A stretch of DNA of 64,000 nt from assembly GCA_043228905.1 (NCBI GenBank), contig JBHGNT010000011.1:19220001-19284000 (forward strand), in the 5' to 3' direction. The translations under genes and the position numbers were made by a program. Positions 35,567 through 50,530 of this stretch are shown here, in pieces (the first letter of the stretch is position 1; each line of letters begins with the position of its first letter). The notes beneath the pieces are model-generated. The model ran no database searches. It was not told the origin of the DNA and saw only the letters and a list, made by a program, of their open reading frames with translations. This DNA is from Azolla caroliniana. Its lineage: Eukaryota; Polypodiophyta.

Positions 35567-35869
35567 ACGGGGGAGTGTCTAATACAAGTGTATAATGGAC
35601 GTATTCACACTATCCCTTTGGGCCATTTGTGTAATTAGCATAAATGGTAGTTGCCCTAAGTCGGTCACTATATATAGTGACCTTGTAACCTTTTTGTAAG
35701 GTTGGGTGTTGTATTATTGCTTTGTGGAATAAAGAGTTCTTTTGTGCCTCTCTCTCTCTCTCTCTCTCTCCATCTCTGTGCACAACGATCTACAATCTAT
35801 CATACGCAGGTACTCAGAACAGAATCGAATGCTTCTTGATCTTCCGCACAGACGACTTGATCTCCAACA
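35567..35869 (+). repeat. Polypurine tract and 3' LTR of the copia element
   Basis: ACGGGGGAG (35567-35575) directly precedes the 3' LTR, which starts at 35576 and matches the 5' LTR except for one base. Confidence 0.93.
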
Positions 35870-36267
35870 CTAACATCCTGTCATCACTTGTTCGCACCTG
35901 AGGGTTCCAAAATAAAGGTTGTCTAGCCCATTCAATGAGTGTCTCTGGGGTGTGCTTGACCAAATGTTGTCGCACATGACACCACTGACATCCGCAAGAT
36001 GGAGTTTGTTACCTTGTCCTCCTATTGACAAGCCATCTTGGGTGGGACTCCACTCGTGCAACACCAGTTCAAGGAGTTAGGCCAAGGCCTACCATACTTG
36101 GGAGTCCCTGCTTGCAACCTATTGCGAAGTAGTACCTTCCAACACCCCTTACCTGGGAGAAGGCAACAAACCACCAATTTGGCCAGCAATGCACGACTCT
36201 GTGTTAAGGGGTCTATGAGGCCAAGGCCCCCTTTGGCTCGCGGTTGCGTTAACCAACGCCATGACAC
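35870..36267 (-). pseudogene. LINE ORF2 C-terminal region, part 1
   Basis: Minus-strand frame reads MSWRWLTQPRAKGGLGLIDP, LLAKLVVCCLLPGKGCWKVL and SGVPPKMAC, the post-reverse-transcriptase part of ORF2, ending at the copia insertion. The first bases at 35870-35874 are the target duplication. Confidence 0.75.
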
Positions 36268-36708
36268 TCAGGCAATAACCATTGGGTTGTCCTTACCGGA
36301 CCATATAAATCCCCTAATGGCAGCCTTAATCGCATGCAAACCTGACGGGTCCATAATCCAACATCAGACCGAGTGCCACATGGTGGCGAGCATCACTTGG
36401 TTCACAATAAGGACCCTACCAGTGAAGGATAATTTAGATCTACTCCATTGGTTCAGCTTCTTGCTTATTTTGGCTTGCACATGGGACAATTGTGCTCCCT
36501 TGGGAATTGCCCTCCCCATAGTAAATCCTAGATACTTGAATGTCGTCCCGTTAGGGACCCAAGTAAAATCGGCATGGGGATGCCACCTTGGTTTCTCTTG
36601 TTCGCTGAACCAGAGGCCTTGGGTTTTATCCCAATTGACCTTGGCACCAACAGCCTGACAAAAGTCCTCGACTAAATGTTCAGCCCGCTACAAATTCTCC
36701 TCATCACC

Positions 36709-37869
36709 CTACAGGAAGAGGACCGTATCATTGACATATTCAGATAGAAGAAGATCTTCACTCGCATTAGGGATGGGCAATCCCCTCAGTCCGTTCCTTG
36801 GGGCTTGTAAGTAGGCAGAGAAAGCATTGGTTACGAATAGATAAAGATATGGGGCTAGGGGACAACCTTGCCTCACTGAGCGTTGTAGGTTGAAGGCAGG
36901 GCCCCTAGCACCCGCAATCAGCACACTACTGGTAGCAGTCCGGTAGAGGGCAGAAGTGCATTTCCTCCATTTTTAGCGTAGGCCCATAGCTCTCATCACG
37001 TTTTCCAAGAAGGGCCAAAGTACCCTGTCGTAGGCCTTCTCGAAGTCAAGCATCAAAATAGCCGAGCTCGAGACGGACTGATCAGCCAATGCCATGGCTT
37101 TCCAGAGAAGCAACACATTATCAAAGATGCACCTGCTCCTAATAAACCCTATTTGATTCTCATGTATAATGTCTGGTAAGAAGCTTGCTAACCGCCGCAC
37201 GAGGACTTTTGCCAATATCTTGTAAATCGTGTTAAGGATCGTTATAGGACGCCATTGGCGTAACTCCAGGCTTCGCTCTGCCGCTTTGGGAATGAGATAG
37301 ATCATCCCCTCATCTAGCCCGGTCAACATCGTTCCCGAGGACCAAATCTCTTGAACCCCGGCTTCCAATGACGGGATAACAGTGTCCCAATGGATCTCGA
37401 AAAAATCTCATGAGAGACCATCGGGGCCGGGGCATGCTCCTCTCCTCAAATCCCTGAGTGCCTTCAAGAGTTCTATACGAGAAATGGGGCTATCGAGCAC
37501 CATTTCCATCTCTTGGGTTACCTTGGGGTGAATGCAAGTCATCACCCTATCAGCCAACTCTACGTTTTGCCTCATATGCATAGGTGCAAGTAGGTCTTGA
37601 TAGTATTGCGTTGCCATATGCAAAATCTCATCCTTGTCCTCCGTAATTGAGCCGTCTGGTTTGCACAACCGTTGTATACGTCCACCACCACCCTTGGGAG
37701 CCTTGTAATGAAAGAAATGTCGATTGACCCTATCGTCTATTCTAGCCCACCATGCCGCGGTTCTTCGAAATAACATTCGGTTCCTCTCTTCCGTCCTTTC
37801 CTGAACCTTCATCTTGGCTTCCTCTAGCTTAGATCTAGACCAAGTGCAACCAGGGTCCGCTTGTAGCAA
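36709..37869 (-). pseudogene. LINE reverse transcriptase, broken
   Basis: Three minus-strand frames in order: a spacer-like region ending DLRRGACPGPDGLS, then YLIPKAAERSLELRQWRPIT and DFEKAYDRVLW (fingers and palm motifs), then RQGCPLAPYLYLFVTNAF and the catalytic box changed to YVND (FADD in active copies). Stop codons separate the frames, for example after DGLS and after AMGLR. Confidence 0.85.
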
Positions 37870-37980
37870 GCGTTGTGCTGCCGTAACGGACTTCCTTAAT
37901 TTTATTTCAATGGCTCTGACCTGTTGGAGGGCCCGCTTGGTCTCTTGTTGTAAAAAGGAGGTGGAGAGGGCCAGTTTTTT

Positions 37981-38871
37981 CTACAAATCCTCACTAGTTG
38001 ATTCTCTTACAATGGTCTCCTGCCATATACTCTGTAGACCTGCCTTCACCGCTTCACTCTTCATGATCTTTGTGGGGATTTTCATATTGAGACTCCCGTG
38101 GCTGCCGTTGGGTGGGTTAAGGTCTAGTCTCATCGGTTGGTGATCAGAGAAGGTAAGGCCTGCCAAGATAGCGAAAGAGCCCCCCAACTCCTCAAGGGAC
38201 GAGCTGATGTATATGCGGTCTAACTGTGCAAGGCTACCACCCCTAACATTCACGGCGGTTCTCGAGAAGTGTAGTGAATGTGAGCATCTCCTAAGGGAAG
38301 AGCCCCATGTATCTTTCACCCCAATTTTGCCAATTAAGAGAGCCCATGAATCTAGCTCCGCACCATGAATTGGTCTTTGGGTCCCCCCTTTCCTGTCACC
38401 CAGATGCTCAATCATGTTGAAATCACTAGCCATTATCCATGCCTCTGCATCAGGTAATGTGGTCGCTAACATCCTCCAGAAGATTGCTCTCTCGGGGGAT
38501 GAGTTAGGGGTATAAATGTTTAGCACCCCAATCTGTAGGCGATTCCATTTCAGAAGCACATATAAAGCCCTACCCGCAACCAGCGTGCCATGTGATGTTA
38601 CTTCATATCGGGCCTTATCATTGATCGAGATGCAAACCCCTCCCCTTCGTTGAAGGTCCCCCTGTGCCGCCGACCACCACGTGGTCCACCCACCCGACAA
38701 GGGGTTTACTAGGCTCTGAATTCTCTCTTCAGAGAGATGGTGTTCCTGCAACAACAATATGTCAATCTTGCCCCCAATATTAGAGGGATTCAACTCCTCC
38801 CGAAGTCTTTTGCACTCTTGGTGCTGCCGGCCTCCACCAAGGCCCTGTACATTCCACGTTAAGATCCTCAT
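37981..38871 (-). pseudogene. LINE AP-type endonuclease
   Basis: The frame starts at ATG 38871 (MRILTWNVQGLGGG) and keeps the endonuclease motifs: WNVQG, QEHHL, IYTPN, SDFN and SDHQP. It stops at 37981 (ESTSEDL) before the reverse transcriptase, so ORF2 is interrupted although this domain looks well kept. Confidence 0.85.
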
Positions 38872-39023
38872 CCGAAAAGGGTGAGGTTGACGCCCATGTC
38901 CGGGCTGACCCCCATGTCATGGGGCAAACTAACGCCTATTTCTGGGGCTATGGGCTCCCGCGAAGCCTGAAGAGCCCCTAAGGGGTTCTCGGCTTGTCGA
39001 TCCCGGCCCACTTCAAATAGATC

Positions 39024-39755
39024 TCACGATATGTTTTGGCTCCTAAGTGGTTGTCCAACCTGCATCCCTTTACCCCAAATAGTCCTCGCCAAACCATGTG
39101 ATGGTTTGCTTGTACTTCCCTTCCCTTTGGCCTTGATCTTGCCCGTCCTGATCCACGATTTCAATAATCTGAGGTCACCACCACAATCACGTCTCATCAT
39201 GGGGGAGGCTTTAGCCAACATCTCCTTTGGGGTGGAAAGTACACGATGTGGTTGCAACTCCATCGGGGAGGGGAACAGGAGCTGAGGATCGTGTGGGGGA
39301 AGGGACAAGGAATCACATGGGGACAATGTTGCTGCCAACGCTTCTGGGATGTCCTCCCCTAGCCCTTGGAGCAATGTAAATCTGTTGGTAGCCCTCACCT
39401 TTAGGTTGTGTGCTTCTGCACTCCCTGAGTGGATCTTCACCCGTTTCGAGGGTTGCTTGTCCGCACTTGCTGGTGACAAGGTAGTGGGACTTCGGTCAAA
39501 CGGAAGGCCTTGAGAGGGGGGGGAGGCCGCACCTAGGCTTCCAAGTTTCCCCTTCTTCTTGACGGGCTGCCAAGGAGCCTCATCACCCTTGGTTGCCGCG
39601 GTCTTCCTAGAGTCTTGAGCTCCCGAGCTTCCCTTTCCAGTCTTACGAGGACAACTCTTAGCTAGGTGTCCTTTATGTTTGCAAATAAAACATTGTCCAT
39701 GGAGTCCCTCATAAACCACTTTCTCCATCACAACCACTTGGAGCATGTCCCTCAT
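39024..39755 (-). pseudogene. LINE ORF1 C-terminal part with CCHC knuckle
   Basis: The frame contains CFICKHKGHLAKSC, a CCHC zinc knuckle, followed by a basic, low-complexity tail. In plant L1-type elements this segment follows an N-terminal RNA-binding domain, which I cannot find upstream, so ORF1 is 5'-truncated or decayed. Confidence 0.75.
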
Positions 39756-40931
39756 TGTCCATGGCCTCCGGAGACAGGGTGATGTCTAAATTTATACTTC
39801 CTTCTCCTTGTAGCGAACTAGGGTCTGTTGGGAGTTCGGAGCATCCCACCATATTAGTTGGAAGTTCGGATCCTCCCACCATGTCAAACTATAGGTTCTG
39901 ATTTTTTAGTGCTCTGTCTTCCTCTTCATTAAACAACATTAAACATTAAACAACAATCTTTGTCTTGAATCACATTGAAGTTTGCTTTCACACCGAAACC
40001 TTTTGACCTCCCACTTCTTTTCGAGAGGCGTGGATGGAAATGAAACTAGGCCTAGTACAAAGTCAGTTCCGTTATCGAATATGTTACACCATAACACATT
40101 TTGTACAATATTATAACTCTTTTAGCTTAAGTTCTATTATTTATTTATTTATTTCACCACATTGTTATTTTAGCCTTATTCCATATTGTATGGGTCCACA
40201 TCATGTCTTTCTTATTGTTGATCTTTCCTCACATACTTAGTTCTTAGTTCTATCAAGATCATCTGCCCTCCTATGGGTGAGTTTGGCTTGGAGGTCATTA
40301 GGCTTCTCCAAGATTTGATTAGTCTGAGATGAATATCTCAAACTCTTGTTCCATGGTTTGACTAATAAAGAAAACACTCGTTCAACAATAAAACTCAATC
40401 AGTCTTTAATTAATCAAATAATAAGAAGGAGAAAGTAATTGATTTGAATTAATTAGTAAAGAGATGATTTTGGCGCAACCTTAAGAACTCAAGAGAAAAA
40501 CTTTAGCCTAAGTTTAGAAATTGAAGAAGAATGAGTGTTTCCCATGTCTTTCTAATGGCTCGACATTGGAATTGCTACACATGGGACAATTCTCTACATG
40601 CCTGGGCAAGGGGGTGAGAGACAAAAAGTTCCCCCAAAACCTTGACCCTTATCTCAACCATAGCTCAAACATTTACTTAACAATGAGATACATTGCAAAA
40701 GTGATCTTTATAGTCATTGGACAAAAGGTTTGTTCTCTTTAGAGTTAAGTGTTATTTCTACATTATTACATTGAATTTTGTTTTTATGCCAATGCCAATG
40801 GAGGGACATTGGAAGTGTAATGGTCGGCCAATACATAACACCCACAATTTCACAAACACCATATGGTCATTGCAATGTTATCCTGTCTTGTGGCCCTTGC
40901 CACGAGCCTATTGGTCATTATTGTTTGGTAG

Positions 40932-41269
40932 TTGTCATTGCATTGTTCTAGAGGTGTGAGGGTCATTATTAATGTTGTTTTGGGCTCCAATGGTTTCTAT
41001 TGCATTTTTTGCCTCATTCAACTCATCATAATGTATTTGCATGAAAGAAAAATGGTCGAGTTTCCACCTATTACATCGATCTAATTGTGGAAATAGAGGG
41101 TTGTCATTGCATTGTTCTAGAGGTGTGAGGGTCATTATTAATGTTGTTTTGGGCTCCAATGGTTTCTATTGCATTTTTTGCCTCCTTCAACTCATCATAA
41201 TGTATTTGCATGAAAGAAAAATGGTTGAGTTTCCACCTATTACATCGATCTAATTGTGGAAATAGAGGG
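40932..41269. repeat. 169-bp tandem duplication
   Basis: Two copies with very few differences, each starting TTGTCATTGCATTGTTCTAG (at 40932 and 41101) and ending TTGTGGAAATAGAGGG. The near-identity suggests a recent event. Confidence 0.85.
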
Positions 41270-42271
41270 TTGTGTTGTTTTCATCTCTCATGTGTACATC
41301 TTCTTTACTTGAAAGTTACAAATTGAATAAAGGACATTAAACAAATGTCCACTCAACTTCACGATCATGTATATCTTCAAGTGCACAAGTACTCAATGAT
41401 GCATATGACTAGCAAAGTTCCAAAGTTATTAAGAAAATTATCGTGGATCCTCTCCAACGTCTTAAAAGTTGGATTTATATTCATATGTTAAGGATCATCA
41501 CCATTTTTCATGCTAGTTATTTGAAAAAGATGTATTAAATATTGTTTGAAAGGGGTTGCACCAAAATCTCTTCATGAAAGGTGTGATACACAAGATAAAT
41601 CTCGTTAATTTAGAAGTGATGCCATATTTGTATGCTCTATGAAGCTTTGATGTTTACTAATAACTATTTGTAATGTATACTAAGCCATATTCTATATTTC
41701 ACATTAAATCATATGATTAATCAAATAGTTTCTTCTTCTCTTTTGAACATCTACTCGAGGTCTATATGATTGACTTGAGTTTGCAGTCAATTCCAAGGAA
41801 ATGCTACATTTTAATAATATTACAATAAAAAGAATTTGTGACTAATGTAAATGGCTTGATGGTTTATCCCTTCAATTAGAGGTTCATATTGGGACCGGTC
41901 TATGTTGAGGCAGAAGACTTGCATGGCTTGACCTTCAACCCCAAAAAGGGCCTACACCTTAAAACAGCACATGCACATTCTTCATAGGCGAGAATCCATG
42001 TAGTTTTCATAAAAAAAGAGGAATGTAGACCAGTGCACATTCTACAGCTCGGGTGATGATTGATAGATATGGCGGGGTCAATGAGGGTGTGAAGGATGCA
42101 TCTCAATTATTAGCATTTTGCATGGAGTGGGGCGACAAGATGGTGCGATCAGGCAAGCAACCCAATCGAGTATGGTCAGAGCCTTCCATCTAAGCACAGA
42201 ACATGGAGTAGACCGACACATGCATCTCGATAGATGGGCATTTTTCATGGAGTGGGGGCGAGATAGGAACT

Positions 42272-42285
42272 AAACCCTAAACCCT
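42272..42285 (+). promoter_or_regulatory. Telobox upstream of the CDPK gene
   Basis: AAACCCTAAACCCT contains the plant telobox AAACCCTAA, often found in 5' regions of plant genes. It lies about 430 bp upstream of the ATG. A regulatory role is inferred only. Confidence 0.35.
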
Positions 42286-42718
42286 GGCACAATCGGGCAA
42301 GCAGCCCAATCGGGATTCGTGTGTGCCAGAGCCGTCCGGCAAACAGAACAGAACAATGGAGGAGATCCATGTGAGTGTAAAATGAATCCATCCCAACACA
42401 CAAAACTCATCCAGAAGCCAAGTCAATGAGGTGGTAACCGGGAGACCCGGTCATTTTTGCAGCTCTGCTCTCTCTCTCTCTTCTCTCTCTTCCACCGTGT
42501 GTGTTTCCACTTGCTCCTGTTCAGGATATACCTCTGCAGTGCTTGGAAAACCATGAAGGTGAAGATGATGAAGAAGAAGAAGATTCAAAACACCTGCTTC
42601 GACTGATCAAACCAACGCACTCTGTTCCCTCCCTCCCCTGTTTTTTGTTTGTCTGTCCCTGTTGTTCTTGTAACTTCTCTTTCTCTCTCTCTCTTTTCCC
42701 CTTCTGGTATATGTATTT

Positions 42719-45835
<3,117 letters not shown>

Positions 45836-48639
45836 CCACATTTTCATGTGATTGGAATACATATATATAGTGCTTTGAAGAATTTATATAGCAAAATGTT
45901 AAGGTCGGAGCCAAGTGAAAGATCTTCATCTTCTCTTGAGTCTCAAATGCTTGCAAAGTACATGGTTTGAGAGTAGCATGTAAAAGCAGGTATTTGGCTC
46001 TTTGTACAACCATTGATTCATTCATTTGCACAAGTGTACTTCTACTGGCTATTATTTGGAAAAAGCCGTGTAGATCATCATGTTCTTGATAAGGTCACAT
46101 CATCAAAATGGGATGGTATCATTAATATGTCCATGTACAGAGGGAGAAAGAACTGGAATGTTTTTTACTGACATCTTCTGATGGCCATAGCAATCTATGA
46201 GCCCAAAAGTTGCATAGATTGTTTGGTAAAGTAAAGCAAAATTTGTACCTAACTATGTGGTTGTCAAATTTCAACAGTATATTGACAATGAGTAGAAATA
46301 GTGCATAGGATAGTGTACAAAATAAGTATGTCTCTATGAATGAGAGGTAGTAACGTGATTGGATCACCCTATGAACACTCTCATAGGATGATTTTGAATG
46401 ACAGTGATGTTCTTTTTTCTGAGTCAACAAGTGGATCTTGGATGATTTTTGGCGATAAAACTATGTTCAGTGATCACAAGCATCATTTTCTATGTGATTG
46501 TACGGCGTTTTGAACAAGTTTTGACATCTGCCATAGTAAAAGTTCGATTAACCATCTAGTATTTAAAAAGGAGACTCTAATTTTGTGCATCTCTTGTAAA
46601 AAAGTAAACCGCCCCAAATAGCTCATTAATATGTGTGACTTGCAGTAATCGATCTCTTAGTTTGGTGTTTGAAATCACTTGTTGGGAATGTGTTTGGCAT
46701 ATTTAATGGTCATTATGTTAGAGGGTATTCCGTTACCATGAAATTGATTAAGAAAGAAATAGAAGTTACCCCTATTTGTATTTCCGAGATAAAGGACCAA
46801 CTAATAGGGGTTTTAATGATTTGGAAGATTCAAATGGAGAAAGAAACTTTAATAATCCCAGAAGACCAACAAAGCTTGTGTTGCACGGAATTTGGTACGA
46901 CCTCAACGTGCATACTATCAGTAGCTCTAAGTGATATGGTGAAATTGCACATTGATATTGGAAATCAACCCTCTCTTGGAATGCTAAAGGAACACAAACT
47001 GGTGTTCCACGAGGTTCAAGAGTCTTGATTGAAGTTATGACTTTTAGAACATTAGCTTGGTGAGGTGCCAACTTATCTATGGTATGGTATGACGTTGGAC
47101 ATATGGTAAGTTTTTGCGGTGCAACAATATTGTAAACAATCTCGGTCATCATTGCAAATGCCATTGATCTAAAATTATGGAACAACATTCACCTAAGCAC
47201 TCTTTTGACACCATTAGAAGCACTAAAGTAGCTTTGTGAATTGAAATTGGAGGTAACAGATGTATCTAGATGGTTGCAATATTGACTTACAAGATCAACA
47301 AATTGTGTCTTTCTCGTCCTTGGGTACAAAGTCATGGAAATGCTTTAGGCATGGTGGAAGAAGTACTTTCCAACATGATTCCACCTAGAGAAAAGAAGAA
47401 TAAATCATTCTCTACATGCGCTATCCACCAGCAAGAGCTTTTATCCATGAACTCGATTGTAATTTTTGTGCAAGTTGATGTAGTTGGAGAAAATCTTTTT
47501 CGGTGGTTTGGTTACTTTCCCAATAATTTATAGAGAGATTGACATATTTTCCCATTGGATAAGATTTCTCTTGGTCTCACACTTGGTCTTTGGTACGATG
47601 TTGATGCTGTTGGAACATTATATACAAGTAAGTACTTAACAGATTCACACATTCAATGAATGATCTTAATATTTCGTAGATTTATATTCCATGCTTTTAT
47701 GCCCTTGCAATCCATGTGTAGTGAAAAGTTCACCAAAATTTTCTCCAGGAGAGAATCAAAATGAAATTGAAGCAAGAGAGGAGTTAAAACAAGCAAGGAC
47801 TTATACATGTAAATTTACTGATTGCAAACCTGCAACCAAACAAGAAGTGGTATGAAGAACTCAAATCTTGTAGAATTTTCATATGAAGTGACGTTAGTAA
47901 AACGTTATCATCATGCATCACATGCATTATATTTAGTTAATGCTAGCTAGGTTTGTTTATGTTCTGCAAATTGGAAGGTAAAACCAAGTTCATACATCCA
48001 ATTTAGGAATATCCATGATTGAATGTTGCAATGTGGATAGTGACGATAAAACCTTGGGTAATCCATAAGTAATCCTAGGCAATCCACATTAGAGTTTGAA
48101 GAAGTGAGGCTCCAAAATGCAATACATTGAATAGTATGGACCATGGTTAGGGGGCTTAAATCCTCCAACCATACAACCTCACCAAAATGAGGGTTTTCTA
48201 CCACTAAAAACATGACCATAAAGATTCTTATACATACCTTGGGTATAATGTTTGCCCCATGCAATTAATACTAACACATGAATAATGATTAACAAGATTT
48301 CCTACACATAATGAGGAATTTCCATGTTGATGGATAGTGGATCTTGCTATTCCTATAGTACCTTGCAAAGTTTAGTAAGCAAACCATTACTTTTGCATAT
48401 CCCCGCATTCCCTCTTTCAAGTTATAATGAACACAATGTCAATATTTATCAACAACATTACTGTTACACCTTTTAATTCTTTGTTTTCCTTTATTTGTGA
48501 GCCTTGAACTTTGGTCTAGCAAGCCAACCAATTGATTTCCTGTATCCTCAAACCTGAAACTTGGAAGTAGGGAATCTTTGTAACCTACCCCAAATGATAT
48601 TCCTTCATCCATAATGATCACATTATTAGACATTAAAAC
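45836..48639. other. CDPK 3' region and intergenic sequence
   Basis: No gene is recognised. Open frames such as 46669-47028 show no domain. Confidence 0.4.
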
Positions 48640-48780
48640 TCCAAACTCCTTCATTAGGGATCTCCATAGGCAAAAGAGGATTATGATGGCATTCAACCAT
48701 AAAGTGGCCCCATTCACCACATCCAAAGCAATGACTTGCAAAGAAAGTCATTTCATACCGCCATCATGGTCTCTTACAAC
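48640..48780 (-). pseudogene. Gag-like CCHC zinc knuckle fragment
   Basis: A minus-strand frame reads HCFGCGEWGHFMVECHHNPL, a CCHC knuckle as in LINE ORF1 or LTR Gag. Stops occur soon after, so it is a small relic of a retroelement of unknown type. Confidence 0.4.
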
Positions 48781-49339
48781 TTGTACTTCATAACACAAAA
48801 TCTACACGTGTGTTGATATTTGCATGTGTGACCCTGATCTACACGTGTTGCCTCACCATCTATCCATTTGTTTCCACTGATTTCCTCAAACACCTTCAAC
48901 TTTTTGGAACTCCCCAATTCTTCACTTGAACAATTACATTCTAGAATAATATTTACTCACTTAAGGAGCATTTGTTTCTATGTCAAAATCTCCCACGAAT
49001 TGTGATTGATCCATGCTCATTCCCTCTATCCTTAATGTCAGATCCGGCTAAGATAAAAAGAAATTTTTCATAGAACAATAAAAAAACTCTCCTATTCGGA
49101 AAGGATGAAAATCAATGAAGAATACAATGTGAGGCCCACAATGAGTGTTGAGAGGGTATAAGGATGACAACAAGGTATTAAACATCATTTCATTATGTGT
49201 ACCTTTGATTTTACTCGCCTTTGATATCTCAAGAAAGGCCACATACAAGCTTATTTATGACATCAAAATGGGGGATAGGATACATTTCCAAGACTACGCA
49301 AGGCTCGAATTAAAATTCTAATCGTTCTTTGTGGTGATC

Positions 49340-50450
49340 ATCGTTGCTTTCTTCACCATTAATGCCTTGTCTCATCTACCACAGGAGGCATATAGATTTG
49401 CCAACAATCACATGTGCTACGTCATTTGCCCTTATCGCAAGGCTCAGTTTAAAACTCTTAATGGTTTTGTGCTGACCGTCATTTGCTTTCTTCACCATTA
49501 ATGCCTCATCTCATCTACCAAATGCAGCATATAAATTTGCCAACACCACATGTGTTGCCTCATTTTCCCTTATGGAGTTCAAGAACATAATCTGAGGCAA
49601 ATATCCCCCTTATCCACAATTGGATGCACTCTACAAGCTCCAAGTAATGTGTTCCACAATATGGCATTCAGGTTGTAGAGACATTTCAACAACAATGTGC
49701 TCTGCCTCTTTAACACATCCTGCCCTACTAACAAGTTCCATCACACCTAATATGTTTGTATGTTGGTAGACTGCTCTATGCCCCCATAATCATAGAAGCA
49801 AAGTATGTGTAACCTGTGTTAATAGCATCAACATGGCTACATGCACGGAGAACAATAATGAAGGTTATTTTACTTGGCTTCAATTATTGCTCTTGTATAA
49901 TCCCTGGAATAACCTTCGAACATCTTCACAAGATCCATGGTTAGCATAAGCACATATGATGGCATTCAACTATATGTTGTCCAGATCCTCGAGTTTTATG
50001 AACATATTATATGGATTTTGCATGATCCCACATTCCCCATACATGCTAGTTAGAGAATTTCCAAGAACATGGTCACAGTTGATTCCTCTCTCAATCACTA
50101 AAAAGGATTCTTTTTCTTTCAATATGTACTCCAAACCTTGAGCAATATGTACTCCAAGAACATGGTCACAGTTGATTCCTCTCTCCCGTTTGTAACATTC
50201 TTTTGAATAAAAAGAGTGCTCCAGAGCCTTGACCTTGCTCTGCATATGATGCAACCACGGCAATGCAAGAAACAACATCTTTCTTTGGCATCCTTACCAA
50301 CAGCGTTTCTGCATCGAGTAAACTCCCACATATTTTATAAATTGTGATGAGGGCATTTGCTCAAAACAATGTCAGAAATTATTTCTTTCTCCGGGATGCA
50401 ATCATGGATTCTTTTTCTTTCAATATGTACTCCGAACCTTGAGCAACTTT
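49340..50450 (-). pseudogene. PPR pseudogene with internal duplications
   Basis: Minus-strand frames give, in order, GSLLDAETLLVRMPKKDVVS, ASYAEQGQG, GNSLTSMYGECGIMQNPYNM, then SRAGCVKEAEHIV and an E-domain-like LANLYA segment, with stops between them. The E-domain segment occurs twice (near 49390 and 49525). The block TCTTTTTCTTTCAATATGTA occurs near 50108 and 50411. It is a decayed PLS-E class gene. Confidence 0.7.
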
Positions 50451-50459
50451 GGGAGAATT

Positions 50460-50530
50460 GTCGTATAGCTTAGTTGGGTAATCTGTCTGAAAGAAATCAA
50501 AATGTCTTGCATTTCAAACCCTACATTCCA
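50460..50530 (+). mobile_element. tRNA-like head, possible SINE
   Basis: TAGCTTAGTTGGGTAATC (50465-50482) resembles an A box and CATTTCAAACC (50510-50520) a B box, with tRNA-like spacing. No clear cloverleaf by eye. Confidence 0.35.

Larger units (their letters stand above)
31548..35869 (+). mobile_element. Young Ty1/copia element lacking reverse transcriptase
   Basis: The LTRs (31548-31841 and 35576-35869) are both 294 bp, begin TG, end CA and differ at one base (G/T, fourth position). The 5-bp string CTAAC flanks the element (31543-31547 and 35870-35874). A tRNA-iMet primer site and a polypurine tract are in place. The internal part encodes Gag, protease, integrase and the RNase H end, but the reverse transcriptase is missing. 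The 4.3-kb length is short for a copia element. It sits inside the minus-strand LINE. Confidence 0.95.
30037..39770 (-). mobile_element. L1-type LINE, degenerate, interrupted by a copia element
   Basis: On the minus strand: a gag-like ORF1 piece (39755-39024), an AP-endonuclease (38871-37981), a reverse transcriptase (about 37869-36709) and a C-terminal zinc segment split between 36267-35870 and 31547-30358. The tail ends in nine T on the plus strand (about 30039-30047), preceded on the element strand by CTAACTAATGGGAAAGTAGC. Several stops and a changed FADD box show that it cannot encode full proteins. The 5' end is not sharply defined. Without the 4.3-kb copia insert it is about 5.4 kb long. 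No target duplication was confirmed. Confidence 0.85.
39771..42718. other. Intergenic sequence and CDPK promoter region
   Basis: No gene is recognised. It contains a tandem duplication at 40932-41269, a weaker duplication of about 150 bp at 42110-42330 (ATGGAGTGGGG, CAATCGGG-type strings), a telobox at 42272-42285 and a CT-rich leader at 42466-42490. Confidence 0.45.

Noticed and set aside
36709-37869. Stop codons in the LINE reverse transcriptase as U-to-C editing sites
   Set aside because: Such editing acts on organellar transcripts; nuclear retroelement decay explains the stops better.
46669-47028. 119-codon frame on the plus strand
   Set aside because: No recognisable motif and an overlapping open frame on the minus strand; no sign of coding bias by eye.
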